Source: Orobanche coerulescens (lineage: Eukaryota; Streptophyta; Magnoliopsida; Lamiales; Orobanchaceae). Taken from it: 64,000 nt of DNA. Below, piece by piece: positions 10,510 through 21,163 of this stretch (positions are counted from its first letter, which is position 1; each line of letters begins with the position of its first letter). Under the pieces are notes generated by a model, which saw only the letters and a program-made list of their open reading frames with translations, searched no databases and had not been told where the DNA came from. The stretch lies in the NCBI GenBank assembly GCA_033398695.1, contig CM065815.1, positions 11,748,501 to 11,812,500 on the forward strand, given 5' to 3'. Both the position numbers and the translations under genes were made by a program.

Positions 10510-12744
10510 ATGGCCTCGATTTCTGATTCGGACCGCGAAGATAATGCGGGTTCTGGTTCTGAGCAGAATTTGGATGCCGAATTAGATTCCAAATCGCATA
10601 GAGGCCCGACAATAAAAGCGAAGGCGAATAAAAAAATAGTTATTACTTATAATAAAAGAGGTGTGCCAATTGGACCGGGAGCAAAAAAACTGTCTACTTT
10701 TGAGGGATTGGTGGCAAGATCTATGGTTCTCATAACCTATGATTCTTGGTTGCACGTAGATAACGAAACAAAGGAAGCTTGTTGGCAATATGTTAAGGTA
10801 AGTATTTTATTATTTATATCTAACTATGTTTTAGTTTTAGTATTTTTATTCTAACTATGTTTTGATTCATTTTTTACGTTTCAGACACATTTTGAACTTC
10901 ACCAAAAGAGTCGGAAGCAAGTTCTCCAATCAATCGGGACAAAGTGGAAAAACTTCAAACATTATCTTTATAAGAAGTTCATTAAGCCACTAAAAGATGA
11001 TAAGTCTAAGGAGGCCAGGAATCAATTATATACTCCTCCTGCAAAGTATCCGTCCGTGAAAAAAAAAGACTGGAAACTTTTCGTATCACAAAGAACTAAG
11101 ACTTCGTTTGAGGTATTTGTTTAAGTTTCCAAAAACAGTTATTTATCACAAAAACAGTGACTAACATGTTAATATATACTTATGCAGGACATAAGTCAGA
11201 AGGCTTCAGCTAACCGTTCACGTAATAAGTACAACCATCGTTTGAGCCGAAAGGGATATGCCGGACTCATTTCTGAGATAGTATGTAATTTCTTGCTTAT
11301 GTTAACTTTTTTATTGCTTATGTTGATGCTTTTTAACTTTTGCTTTTAACTTTTTTAGATAGAAGAAACCGGCAAAGAGGAAGAGGAGATTGATAGGGTA
11401 GAATGTTGGAAAAAAGCAAGAGAAAAGAAAAAAGGAGGTTTCGACCCAGCTGTCCAAAAAGTTCTTGATAAAATTGTAAGTATTCATATTTAACAGTTTT
11501 ATTTTGGTATGTTTTAGCTAGTTTTGTTAACTTTTAGTTAGATTTAATAGTTTTATTTAAAGTTTGACTTTTGATGTTAAGTTATTTGATGTTTAGTTAG
11601 TTAAAGTTGTGACCTTCTAGCTTTAGTAGATCTAGGAAATTAGATGGACTAGATCAGGTCTCCCTTTGCAGATTGGTGCTAACTGTCTATTTTTGGTATG
11701 TTTGTTTACTCAGGAGATGCTAAAGAAGGACAAGGATTATTCAGAGGATCCAATGGGATCACTAGATTTGCTTACAGAGGCCCTGGGTACTGAAGAACAA
11801 CGTGGGCGTGTACGTGGGATGGGTCGATATATAACACCGAACCAGTATTTTTTAATACCCAGGAATGTCAAGCAATACCTGAAACTACATGATAACATGA
11901 TGAATAAATGGCTAAAAGCTGTTGAAGATGAGTTAAAAATAAGAAGATGGGCAAGTACCAATGCTTCGGAGGTTGCAAGTAATTGTCAAATGTGGAGCGA
12001 TGGAGACGAAGAACCAAATGTAAGTCTTCATTTGTCATAAATTCATTGCAATCCTCATGTCTGTTTTAATAATATTGTGTACATTAATTTGTAGGATAAA
12101 TCATGCTTTCTTGCGGTCGACAATCCTTCAAATATAGTCGCTAAAGGAACCATACTGAATCATACTGTCTCGGGTATTTGAAGTTAAATTACTTATTTAA
12201 TATTTATATATATTCTTACTTATTTAATATTTATATTTTCATATATTAGATGTGAACATTGAAGTTAAGGTGGACACATCTATTCAAGCAGAAGCTTTGA
12301 TACCGAATCCAATTCCCGAGGAGTTCGTTGTGACTGTTAAAGATGCCATTGGGTACATACTAAGCTGGCCGAGTCACCTAGTCATTCCATGCTCTGGTTT
12401 GGTAAGATTTTTTTATATAAATCAGTTTAATCATTAGAACAAAATGGTTTGGTAAGACTTTTTTATATTTTTGCAGAACAAGATAGTGGCCAAAAAGAAG
12501 GAGAAAAAGGCTGCTGATGACAAGGAGAAAAGAACAGAACCAGAACAAAGAAGAGAAGAAGAAGAAGGAAAAAGAACTGAACCAGAACCAGAACAAAGAA
12601 GAGAAGAATAAGAAGAACAAAGAAAAGAAGAAGAAGAAGAAGAAGAAGGAAAAAGAAAAGAAGAAGAAAGAAAAGAAGAACAAGAAAAGAAGAAGCGACA
12701 AAGAGAACCCGACAACGAAGAAGAAGTGAAGATGCCAAAAACAG
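10510..12744 (+). pseudogene. CACTA second gene, 5' half: TnpA-like (Transposase_24 / DUF8039-like) exons 1-8
   Basis: I place exons at 10510-10797, 10885-11112, 11188-11280, 11359-11475, 11714-12019, 12095-12173, 12250-12401 and from 12477, all with GT-AG borders and a frame that holds through exons 1-7. The product starts with an acidic, serine-rich tail. It then has the plant Transposase_24 region (WKNFKHYLYKKF, NRSRNKYNHRLSRKGY), and a DUF8039-like part in exon 7 (VVTVKDAIGYILSWPSHLV). In CACTA elements proteins of this kind are thought to bind subterminal repeats and help the transposase. Exon 8 is a lysine/glutamate run coded by a GAA/AAG microsatellite with an in-frame TAA at 12609. 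It shares its promoter-proximal gap with TNP2 (10384-10509). Confidence 0.85.
12495..12730 (+). repeat. GAA/AAG microsatellite in CACTA exon 8
   Basis: A purine-only run of GAAGAA, AAAGAA and CAGAAC units coding lysine and glutamate. Antisense frames here look like phenylalanine/leucine/serine-rich membrane proteins but are artefacts of the repeat. Slippage in this run probably explains the stop at 12609. Confidence 0.85.
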
Positions 12745-12970
12745 GTACGATGCCAAAAACTGTTGGAGTTTTTTTAAGATCATATGTTACTTAACATAAT
12801 TCGATAGTTTATGCTATATATATATATAATAAGTTAGAACTCTCAGGGCCTGTAAATAATAACAATAAAGCCCACCCAATTGGTCATTTGATCTGGGCCG
12901 AAGGCCAACAGATCAAATGGATCCAAAGTCGTATTTTAGATTGATGATTAGTTTGAATTGATGAAGCGTT

Positions 12971-13685
12971 CACTACAAAAAAACAGTTTTTACCGACGCC
13001 AAAATGGTGTTGGTAAAACAGAAAATGGCGTTGGTAAAAAAATTACCGACGCCATTACCGACGGCAAACCGCCGTTGGAAAAACGCTCGACGGTAATTTT
13101 TTACCGACGCCATTTACCGACGCCATTTTTGGCGTCGTTAAATTAAAAAAATTAAAAAGTCGGAGTCGACTCAAAGTGGCTCAAAGCGGGTTAGGTCCGG
13201 CTCAAAGTGAGGGTTCGGCCAGTCTAGGTCGGGGTCCGGGCGGGTCGGGTGCGGGTCCGGGTGGATCAGGTTCGGGCTCCATTCAATTTCAAATGGTTGA
13301 GAAGGATTTTGGTTTATAAACCACCAAAAGCATTGATGTTTTTTCGATGTGGGATTGTGTTAAAAAATTACCGACGCCGAAAATGGCGTCGGTAATGGCG
13401 TAAACGGCGTCGGTAAATTTAAAAAAAAAAAAAATTACCAACGCCAAAATGGCGTCGGTAAATGGCGTCGATAAACGGCGTCGTTAATTGTAAAAAAAAT
13501 AAGTCTGCGAACCGGTCGTCGGCAATGGCGTCGGTAAATCGGGCGTCGGTAAATGGCGTCGGTAAATTATAAATTTAACAACGGCGGTACGGGCGTCGGT
13601 AAATGGCGTCAGTAAATTATAAGTTTAACAACGGCGGTGCTGGCGTCGGTAAATGGCGTCGGTAAAAACTGTTTTTTTTGTAGTG
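12971..13685. mobile_element. Mini-CACTA non-autonomous element (715 bp) with 3-bp target duplication
   Basis: The left end CACTACAAAAAAACAG and the right end CTGTTTTTTTTGTAGTG are inverted repeats that extend into TTTTTACCGACGCC. Both flanks carry GTT (12968-12970 and 13686-13688), the 3-bp duplication expected of CACTA elements. The interior codes nothing and is packed with ACCGACGCCA / TGGCGTCGGT subterminal repeats plus a GC-rich middle (13160-13290). It lies in the intron between exons 8 and 9 of the larger CACTA's second gene. Its subterminal motif differs from the host CACTA's TGACGCGC motif, so a different transposase family probably mobilised it. Confidence 0.95.
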
Positions 13686-13805
13686 GTTGCATCATTTGGT
13701 TTGGACGGTTACAACCATTGATGTCAACGGTTATGTAAGTGTATATGGGTGCATGTAAACGTAAGACAGTTAGTATGTGTGATTATCATTTGTGTTTGTT
13801 TACAG

Positions 13806-15314
13806 TTGCAGTTGAAGAAGGTTTGAGCCCAGAAAATCGCGCCTCCGCTGCAAAAGTGACTAAGAAAAGTTATCCGTTGAAAAAACTGATGACGAGAGGT
13901 CAGAAGAGAGGAAGGAAAAGAATTGAATAAAGGATAGGATTGAAAATGATTGCAATGATGGTTGATCGACAAGTTGCAAAGGTCGATTGCATAAAAGTGC
14001 AATGCGAGGACGATTTGTTTGGGCACCACAGTTACACGTACTTAAATTGGAATGATTTTGACAGTCTATTTGCAATGGATGAGTTAAGCGGAGCTGTCAT
14101 TGCTTCTTATATCATGTAAGTGATAAATATAGTTTATAAAAAATTGGTACTTGTATGTTAACAGGACTAATTGAATGTAAACTTTGTATGTTTAATTGTT
14201 AACAGGTACCTGTATGAGCAAATCAAGAATGGGTCACAAAGAGATCATGGAGTTTGTTTCATGACCCCGACTGCGATCATGCATCATGAACGTAAAGCGA
14301 GGGCCAAGAATATCGAGGATGCAAGTCGAGTTATTGCAAAAAGGTTATCTACAAGGAAGCAAAATGACCTCGTCTTATTGCCATACAATCCCGGGTTAGA
14401 TTTTCGACAACATTTAAATTAATTAATAAAAATTAACAGTAATTAACAGAATTTGATTTTTGTTTTTTGTAGAAGACATTGGGTGTTAGGCATGCTTAAC
14501 ATGAAGACAAGTACCTGCTATTATCTTGATTCCCTACCGATTAGCGACGTCAGTAATCAGTTCAAGCAAATAGTGGATGTGTAAGTAATACAAATTATAG
14601 AATCTTTATGATGTATGATGTAATACCTAACTGGGTTAATTCTTTGTAGGGCACTTGCATTGTATGATGTAAAAGCTGGAATCAATAAGAGGACTAAACT
14701 TAACTGGGTTAATTCTAAGGTTAGTTATTTGTTGACTATTATCTTGTGTTGTCTTTGTTTGTTAAGTAACACTATTATCTTGTGTGTAGTTAGTTGCTGT
14801 TTGTTAAGTAACACTGCTATAGTTGCAAATGTTCTTGAAATGACTTAGTAGATGAATTAGTAGACTGAATTAGTCTTAGATGTATACAATGAGTTCCAAT
14901 AGTAGACTGATTCTTGTTAAAAGATGTTTTAAGTAGTTTGTGTTTGATAGATGAATTAGTATACTAAATTAGTAGTAGACTGTTCTTGAAATGTTCTTGA
15001 AATGACTTCTTGTATAGACTGTTTCATATACAATTTGTGTTTCTTGTGTAGTGTCCACTCAGCCCGGATACACCGAATGTGGGTACTTCACGTTGAAGTT
15101 TATGAAGGAAGTAATTAAACATGGAGTTCGGGTTCTCGAAAATGACAATGTAAGTACTTAACTGTTTTAAGCAGTTTAAGTAGTAATTAATTGTTTCTAA
15201 AATGTTGTTTTATTTGACTAGATTGGTGGTGATAGCAACGAGTACACGGAGGCGGATTTCGACGATATTCGAGAAGAATGGGCAATTTATGTGTCGAATT
15301 TCATTTGGAGATAA
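13806..15314 (+). pseudogene. CACTA second gene, 3' half: Ulp1-like (C48) cysteine protease exons 9-14
   Basis: Exons are at about 13806-14115, 14206-14394, 14473-14580, 14650-14719, 15052-15149 and 15222-15314, joined by GT-AG introns whose phases fit from exon 9 to 12. The product has the order of a Ulp1/SENP-type SUMO protease fold: histidine in RHWVLGML (about 14476), aspartate in YYLDSLP (about 14525), glutamine in QPG and cysteine in TECGYF (about 15064-15082). Many plant CACTA elements carry such a domain; its role in transposition is unproven. An in-frame stop sits in exon 9 (about 13928). Exon 13 seems to lack one base just before the catalytic cysteine, which would throw it out of frame. 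The gene stops at 15312-15314. Confidence 0.8.
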
Positions 15315-15469
15315 ATAATAATCGTAAACTTATGTGTCGAATTTGATTGTATGTTGAATTGTTATGTAATGAATAATGTACTTAATTTTGTACAATTATC
15401 AGGTTTATTGTATATAATCAGGTTTATTGTATATAATCAGGTTTTAAAAAATAGAAAAAAAAATGATTT

Positions 15470-15713
15470 TTAAGGTAATGACACGCAAAAACATATGACA
15501 GAAAAGTGGGTCATAAAAGTTATGACGCGCTACTAGGAAGGTCAAAAAGGAGCGTCATAAAATGCGGGTCATAAATGCGCGTCATAGATCGATGACGCAC
15601 ATATGCGAGTCATTAAAATTTATGACGGGTCCATCCTTGACGCGCATTTGCGCGTCATAACCCCTCTTCTTGACGCGCATTGCGCGTCAAGAATAGCCCT
15701 TTTTGTAGTAGTG
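15470..15713. repeat. CACTA right subterminal repeats and terminal inverted repeat
   Basis: Repeated GACGCGC / GCGTCAT motifs, several arranged as near-palindromes such as TGACGCGCATTGCGCGTCA (15671-15689), are followed by the terminal inverted repeat ending in GTAGTAGTG. In CACTA elements such motifs are where the TnpA-like protein binds. The 155 bp before it (15315-15469) are 3' flank of the gene with a short direct repeat, CAGGTTTATTGTATATAAT. Confidence 0.85.
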
Positions 15714-17935
15714 TGAAAAGACGTTCGAAAAAAGTAATGACATTCTTTGGGGGTTTAAGAACTTGGAGACAATAGAACGGAATCGAGCTCAAGGTCGTTT
15801 TAATGAGCTCAAGCCTACCTCCCGTGGTTAGCAAAAGATGATTCCACGACTGAAATTTAGAACAAGTTTTGGAAATCAAATCTCCATACATGTCAAAAGT
15901 TTGGTTTCCTTTCCAAAGTGAGGAACCCAAATAATTGAATGGGAGATTAGTTTGGGAAAATCCAGCCGTTTGTTTGACAATGCGGACTAACGGGTTATTC
16001 GGCTTGGCAAAAATAAAATGACTTTTAGAATTGTTCACTTTTTGGCCCGAGCTCGCCGTGTAGTGGTCCAGGCAATTCTTGAGTATGAGGAGATTATTAT
16101 AGGAAGCCTTAGTAAAGATCAGCACATCATCAGTGTAAGCCAGATGGGTGATCCGAACATTCTTCCTGATTTTAAAAAACATGTCGGAGTGGGAGTTAAA
16201 AGTTTTGTCCAGGAGCCTCGAAAGATAATCAAAAGCAATCACAAATAGGAGAGGGGATAAAGGATCACCCTGTCTAATGCCCCTACCAGATTTAAAAAAC
16301 CCCGCAGCATTACCGTTAATGAGAACAGAAAACCAGCAATTCGATATACAATGATTTATCATGTCGGTCCACTCATCAGAAAAACCAAATGCTTTAAGGA
16401 TATTCAAAAGAAAAGACCAATTAAGTCTATCATAGGCCTTTTCCATGTCCAATTTGATCATCAGATTCGAATCGTCCCTGGATATATCATGACAGACTTC
16501 TTGGGCTGTTAAAATATTATCAGTGATAAGGCGACCCTTGACGAAACGCGATTGGGCAGGGCTAAGAATTTTGGAAAGAAAGCGGCCCAAACGGGTACTC
16601 ATAATTTTCGCAATGATTTTATAAGTTGTGTTGCAAAGACTAATCGGCCTGAAGTCTTTCCAAGCAAGGGGAGGGGATATTTTCGGAATAAGAGAAATCG
16701 TAGTGCAAGTGAATGATCTGGGCATGGGGTTTCCAGAGAAAAAATCTCACACGGCCACACATACATCCTTAGCGATAACATCCCAACACTTATGAAAAAA
16801 CAAAGCATTAAAGCCATCCGGCCCAGCCACACTATCCGAATCAATATTAAAAACAGCACATTTAATCTCATCCACATCCGGCATAGCACACAAAACACAA
16901 TTATCAGAATTATCTAAGGTACAGGGAATAATATCCGGCCTTATACTATCAAAAGCTTGATCTGAGCATTTGAAGGCATTAGAAAAGTAATTAACTCCAG
17001 AGTTTTGGATAGCATCAGGGTCAGATATTTGCACGTTATCCATAATTTGAAAAATATGGCTTTTACTTCTTTTGGACTTAATAATATCATGGAAGAATTT
17101 AGTGTTGCGTTCCCCTCAATGCACCATTTTAAGTTAGTTTTTTGTTTCCAAAATTCTTCTTCCATAGCCATCATTAGGTTGAGATTAGCTTTGGTTTTCT
17201 TTAACAAGATAATATTACTATCCGTAGGGTTGTTATCAAAATCACGTTCAGCCCCGGACGCAAGGTCCCTAGCTTCGGAGACTTTAGAAAAAATATCACC
17301 AAAGTGAGTTTTATTATACTCCTTAAGAGTAAGTTTGATTCTATTCAGTTTATTAAAAAGTCTGGACATGCCCGAGGAGGGAACCGGGATCGCCCACGAC
17401 TCCCGAACGACATTAAGAAAATCCTTGTGTTTGACCCACATGTTCTGGAATGTAAAGGATGGTTTAGATTTAAAATTGTTATTACCGAACGAGCAAAGAA
17501 TCGCAACATGATCCGAATGAAAGCGAGATAGGTGTTTCACAACCGAATCCGAAAAAGTGTCAAACCATTCCGGCGAGTGTAAAACCCTATCCAGCCTTTG
17601 CCAAATCAAGTTACTGTACCACGTAAAAGGCGAACCAATAAAGCCAAAATCAACGAGATTACAATCAAAAAGAGAGTCATTAAAATCTTCCATCTCCGAG
17701 GTGATGGGGGTGGCCCCCGCTTTTTTTTTTCAGTAGGGTATAAGATAATGTTGAAGTCGCCCCCAACCATCCACGGCCCCTGATTATTACTAACCGCGAG
17801 AAGGTCATCCCAAAGAACCCTCCTTTCAACCCTAGTGTTTTTCCCATATACAATGGTTAAAAAATAGGGGACAAGAGAGGTTTTTGGGGTGACTTTCAGG
17901 TGGAGCAAATGATCAGTGTTGAACTTGGAAGCTTT
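15714..17935 (-). pseudogene. LINE-B ORF2 fragment: endonuclease C-terminus and reverse transcriptase
   Basis: Read on the minus strand, this is a plant L1-type LINE. From 17908 down it has an endonuclease segment (PWMVGGDFNIIL, then after a frame change FTWYSNLIWQRLDR and HSDHVAIL). A linker and the reverse transcriptase follow, with GPDGFNALFFHKCW, LIPKISPPLAWKDFRPISL, RGIRQGDPLSPLLF and YTDDVLIF. The catalytic box is YTDD, where plant LINEs normally have YADD or FADD. The N-terminal endonuclease is missing, as usual for 5'-truncated LINEs. The C-terminal end is cut at 15714 by the CACTA insertion; the rest must lie beyond that element's left end, outside the window. A TGA at about 16748 and several frame changes mark it as dead. 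Confidence 0.9.
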
Positions 17936-18736
17936 AGGTGCTCGTGGTGTTTCTTTGGATTCTCTAGAATATGAGGACTTAAATATGAGGTACCGTTGAA
18001 TACTAATGTTTACTGTTTTATTGTTCTATATTAATAATCATATATGGTAAGTGTGATTCGTATTCTTTGAGGGTGAAAAATCGCAGCCCTTTGGTGTTCC
18101 ATACCTGCATATTTTATTGGGAGCATTCAAGATGAGTTTATTGAGAGCATTCAAGATGAGTTTATCATAAACGAAAATTTATACTATTTCAACATTAACG
18201 CATCAGAAACATTAGATGATGATTTTCTGACATATATAATTATTAACATATACCAACTGTATATTGGTAAGGTTAATTGGACAAAGTCTTCAACAGTTGA
18301 TAAACAGAGTAAACACATAAGCCAAGAGAAGGAAATATATATAGTTTCAGAAATTTTTACAGTTAGTTTGGCATTATTTATTTTGATCAATATAATTTCT
18401 TGCGGTGAAAATAATGTGAGAGAAAATATTTTCGGAATAAATTGATAAATATTAAGGGGGATAACCTTTACTTTGTGCACAAACCCCTTCCACATTAAAT
18501 TAAGGGGGATAAGTTTTAAGTAGTATAGATATATATAGAATAATATAAAATATTCATACGAGCACTACACTTGTATATCCATTAGAAAAATTATAAAGTA
18601 TTCACACGAGCACCACACTTGTATGTATATTTTCATCATTAGTTTTATCATTTATGTCGAACGATTTCACACATGAATCTAATAATGAAAATACATACAT
18701 TCTCTCTCGGCGCACGATAGCAAGTAGGCTAACGTA
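17936..18736. other. Non-coding spacer between LINE-B and LINE-A with short duplications
   Basis: AT-rich sequence with no supported gene. It has a 26-bp direct duplication around 18119-18170 (AGCATTCAAGATGAGTTTAT twice) and a degenerate repeat of GAGCACTACACTTGTAT at about 18559 and 18607. The right part may be the 5' UTR of LINE-A. I could not match the target-site sequence after the LINE-A poly(A) tail to anything here, so the LINE-A 5' end is not fixed. Confidence 0.5.
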
Positions 18737-18981
18737 TTGCCGCTCGCCGCCGATGGGACCTCCGGGAAGACCAAGGAAGGTGGAGCTAGAAGGGGAATAC
18801 ATAAGGGAAACTCAACACGACAGGAGATGTTTGAAAAGGATGCGAACGCTACATCAGAGATAAGAGAGTGTTCTGAGCTCAATGGAACAGTGGATTTTCA
18901 AAACTCTCCTCCGTTGGAGATGGATGACAGAGAAGCTGCGGAGATTCAAAGAGCTCTAGCTTAAGATCAACTTCTAGAGCA
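18737..18981 (+). pseudogene. LINE-A ORF1, N-terminal part
   Basis: The frame from ATG 18737 is the one that continues into the DUF4283 domain on the far side of the chromovirus: removing 18987-28463 and one TSD copy keeps the frame across the join. A single TAA at 18962 interrupts it, where a C-to-T change of CAA is the simplest cause. A second frame here reads MGPPGRPRK, which resembles the basic start of some plant LINE ORF1 proteins, so a frameshift close to the start is possible. The product would be a nucleic-acid-binding chaperone of the LINE RNP. Confidence 0.65.
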
Positions 18982-19529
18982 TGAACTGTAACACCCCCGA
19001 GATATTCAAGGTATATTACAGTGCCGTGGACCCCTACATGGGACCCACCAGGCTAAACATGAATTACTACAGTAAAAACACACGTCATTCAGATGAAAAT
19101 TAATCAAATAACACGCCCGATACAACCGGCGGAAATAATCAACACCGACAAACAAAATTAACTTCCACGAATACAAATCACAATCCGAAAGGAAAAACCT
19201 AAGTACTCGCGAGTACCATCTAAAAGTTCATAAAGTAGACAACAACCATATCGAAACGAATAACAAAAATAAAAAGACTCAAATGCACATGTCAACGACC
19301 ACAGCCAAGATCCTCGTGATCGCTTGTCGCCACTCGTAAATTTGAACATAACCTGAAATCCATAACAAGAATTTCCCCAAAATGGGTCCCCAAAGGGGTT
19401 AGCAATTACGCTAGTACAAGTAATCAAGGCAAATCATTCGCTTACACATTTCATAGTACAATGCACCAGATTCATTTCAAAACCAAAACCAAACATGTCT
19501 TTTCCGGAAATAAACAGTTCATCAATTTG

Positions 19530-19765
19530 CCTTGGGAACAGGGCTATACCATTGATCCCGCTCGAGGCCTCTAAGGACCCTCCCGAGCTGGCCATATCAT
19601 AAAACAAATCACGCACGTGCATCGCCTTGGGAACAGGGCTATACCATTGATCCCGCTCGAGGCCTCTAAGGACCCTCCCGAGCTGGCTAGCGAAACAAAC
19701 TCATGAATCCAGGGCTATACCATTGGATTCCCTCGAGGCCCCGTCGGACCCTCCCTAGGTGAGCA
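19530..19765 (-). repeat. Tandem LTR modules (inverted relative to LTR-A)
   Basis: Three copies of a unit with GGGCTATACCATTGAT and CTCGAGGCC...GGACCCTCCC lie here, and again at about 26900-27135 in the other LTR. They are the reverse complement of the 476-855 modules, so two separate LTR families share this piece. Confidence 0.8.
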
Positions 19766-20370
19766 AAGCACACACAATATACAACACCATTTCATGTTAA
19801 GCATAAAGGTTTCCGAAAAATACTTGCCTTGAATAATTGACGACGCAACGAACGGAAAGGAAAATCACCGACCAACGCTAGGAACCAACGAAACCGAACC
19901 TAACGATTTGAAGAATACAATCACAACCATTTCTAAACGAACACGGAAATGGAATACACCCGAAAACCCGCCTACGATTCATGTATATTCGTACAAGAAC
20001 AACAACGAGGGCGGACAACAACCAAACCCTCTCGATTACGCAAAACCACGAAATATACCATGAATCCGTAGGAAAACTAAGGATATCAACAAGATTAATC
20101 ATATTCATTATGAATTAACCAACAAAACGGACGAATCGGACGAAACGTGAAAACCCCCAAATCTCCCCCAAAATAGGGTTCTGGAAGATTTACCTTGATT
20201 CAAGAGGTAGAAGATGATTAAATGATGATAATCTGGTGTTAGAGACTCAAGATCTTGAATAAATGATAAAAATCGCCCCACTGCAATCGCCCAAGTCGCC
20301 CAAATCGCCCAGCTCTCGGTGGAGAAAAGGAAAGAAGAAAAAAATGAACTGTTCCGGGTCAACTCCCTGG

Positions 20371-20378
20371 TTTTTATA
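20371..20378 (-). promoter_or_regulatory. TATA box of chromovirus 1, 3' LTR
   Basis: The complement reads TATAAAAA, inside GGCTATAAAAACC. The 5' LTR has the same box at 27723-27730. It borders the palindrome array on its upstream side. Confidence 0.65.
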
Positions 20379-20386
20379 GCCAGGGA

Positions 20387-20830
20387 GCGTTAGCGTGCGC
20401 TAACCTGTAAAAGTTAGCGTGCGCTAACGGGCTAAACTCCAGTCCAGAAAGTTAACACCCCAGTTCAGGACCTAAAGTTCTGGACCATTAGCGTGCGCTA
20501 TTAGATAATTAGTTGCCTCTTGGTAGAGCGCGCTATCGGGCCACATCGTGCGCTACTTGGACATCAGCCGAGTCCAGAAGTAACCTGCCCAGTACTGGAC
20601 TGTCGTGTTAGCGCGCGCTACCGGACACCTAGCGCGCGCTAGTCCTCGACAATAACGTGCGCTAGAACAAACGTAGCGTGCGCTAAACCGTTAGTCTAGA
20701 GGACTGAGATAAGAAACAGGCTCACTGCCACTGCCAGGGCTCAACTCGCTAGCGCGCGCTACCAACAAGCGTAGCGTGCGCTACTGATGGATGCTTAGCG
20801 TGCGCTATACAATAATATTAGCGCGCGTTA
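20387..20830. repeat. U3 palindrome array (TAGCGYGCGCTA class), 3' LTR
   Basis: About 13 copies of a 12-bp near-palindrome with arms TAGCG and CGCTA, in forms TAGCGTGCGCTA and the perfect palindrome TAGCGCGCGCTA. Spacing is irregular (about 20-75 bp) and there is no longer unit shared between copies. Interspersed AGTCCAGA / CTGGACT motifs form a second, weaker repeat. The spacing rules out a satellite or a CRISPR-type array. Confidence 0.9.
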
Positions 20831-21125
20831 GGCACAGGATAACAACGGTCCTAAACACCGAAACACAACCAAAGCATCAAACGGAACAACACAATATGCA
20901 TGATAACATACAATGGATTCACGGCAACCCCGAAACGGCAGTTCCGAACAACAATTACGAGAATCGGATCAATAAGCGACGGAGAAGTTAACAATTGCGG
21001 AATTGAGTAAAATAAATCCGAAAATAAGTATTCTCGAGATACACATACGGTTACGCACGAGCCATCAAGACAAGAAAAACACCAAATCGAGAAAGTACTA
21101 GGAAAAGAAAAATACGGATATTACA

Positions 21126-21163
21126 TTCTACCCCTCTAAAAGTAAGTTTCGTCCCGAAACTTA
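21126..21163 (-). promoter_or_regulatory. Polypurine tract and conserved hairpin of chromovirus 1
   Basis: On the minus strand the pol stop (21161-21163) overlaps the hairpin AAGTTTCGGGACGAAACTT (21144-21162). TTTTAGAGGGGTAGAA follows and ends at the LTR. This matches the signal in element A and in chromovirus 3. Confidence 0.85.

Larger units (their letters stand above)
7152..15713 (+). mobile_element. CACTA (En/Spm) transposon, right part
   Basis: The right terminus is read directly: the complement of 15694-15713 begins CACTACTACAAAAAGGGCTA, the terminal inverted repeat of a plant CACTA element, preceded by repeated TGACGCGC subterminal motifs. Inside are a TNP2 transposase relic and a spliced TnpA-like/Ulp1 gene on the same strand. 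The left terminus is absent because the LTR element ending at 7151 is inserted in it. The 3-bp target copy on the right would be TGA (15714-15716). The host sequence at the right is LINE-B. Confidence 0.9.
18987..21125 (-). repeat. 3' LTR of chromovirus 1 (2,139 bp)
   Basis: A direct copy of 26363-28463 with scattered substitutions and small indels, for example an extra run near 20270-20310. Inverted versions of the LTR-A tandem module are at about 19530-19765. The TATA box complement is at 20371-20378, followed rightward by the palindrome array at 20387-20830, which is therefore upstream of the promoter on the element's own strand. Confidence 0.95.

Noticed and set aside
12378..12783. Hydrophobic phenylalanine/leucine/serine-rich minus-strand frames
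   Set aside because: They are antisense to the GAA/AAG microsatellite in a CACTA exon.
17936..18736. LINE-A 5' target duplication
   Set aside because: No match to the sequence that follows the LINE-A poly(A) tail could be found, so no 5' end was assigned.
20387..20830. Possible CRISPR-like array (short palindromes separated by unique spacers)
   Set aside because: Spacing is irregular, the repeat is only 12 bp, it lies in LTRs of a plant retrotransposon and is duplicated with the LTR.
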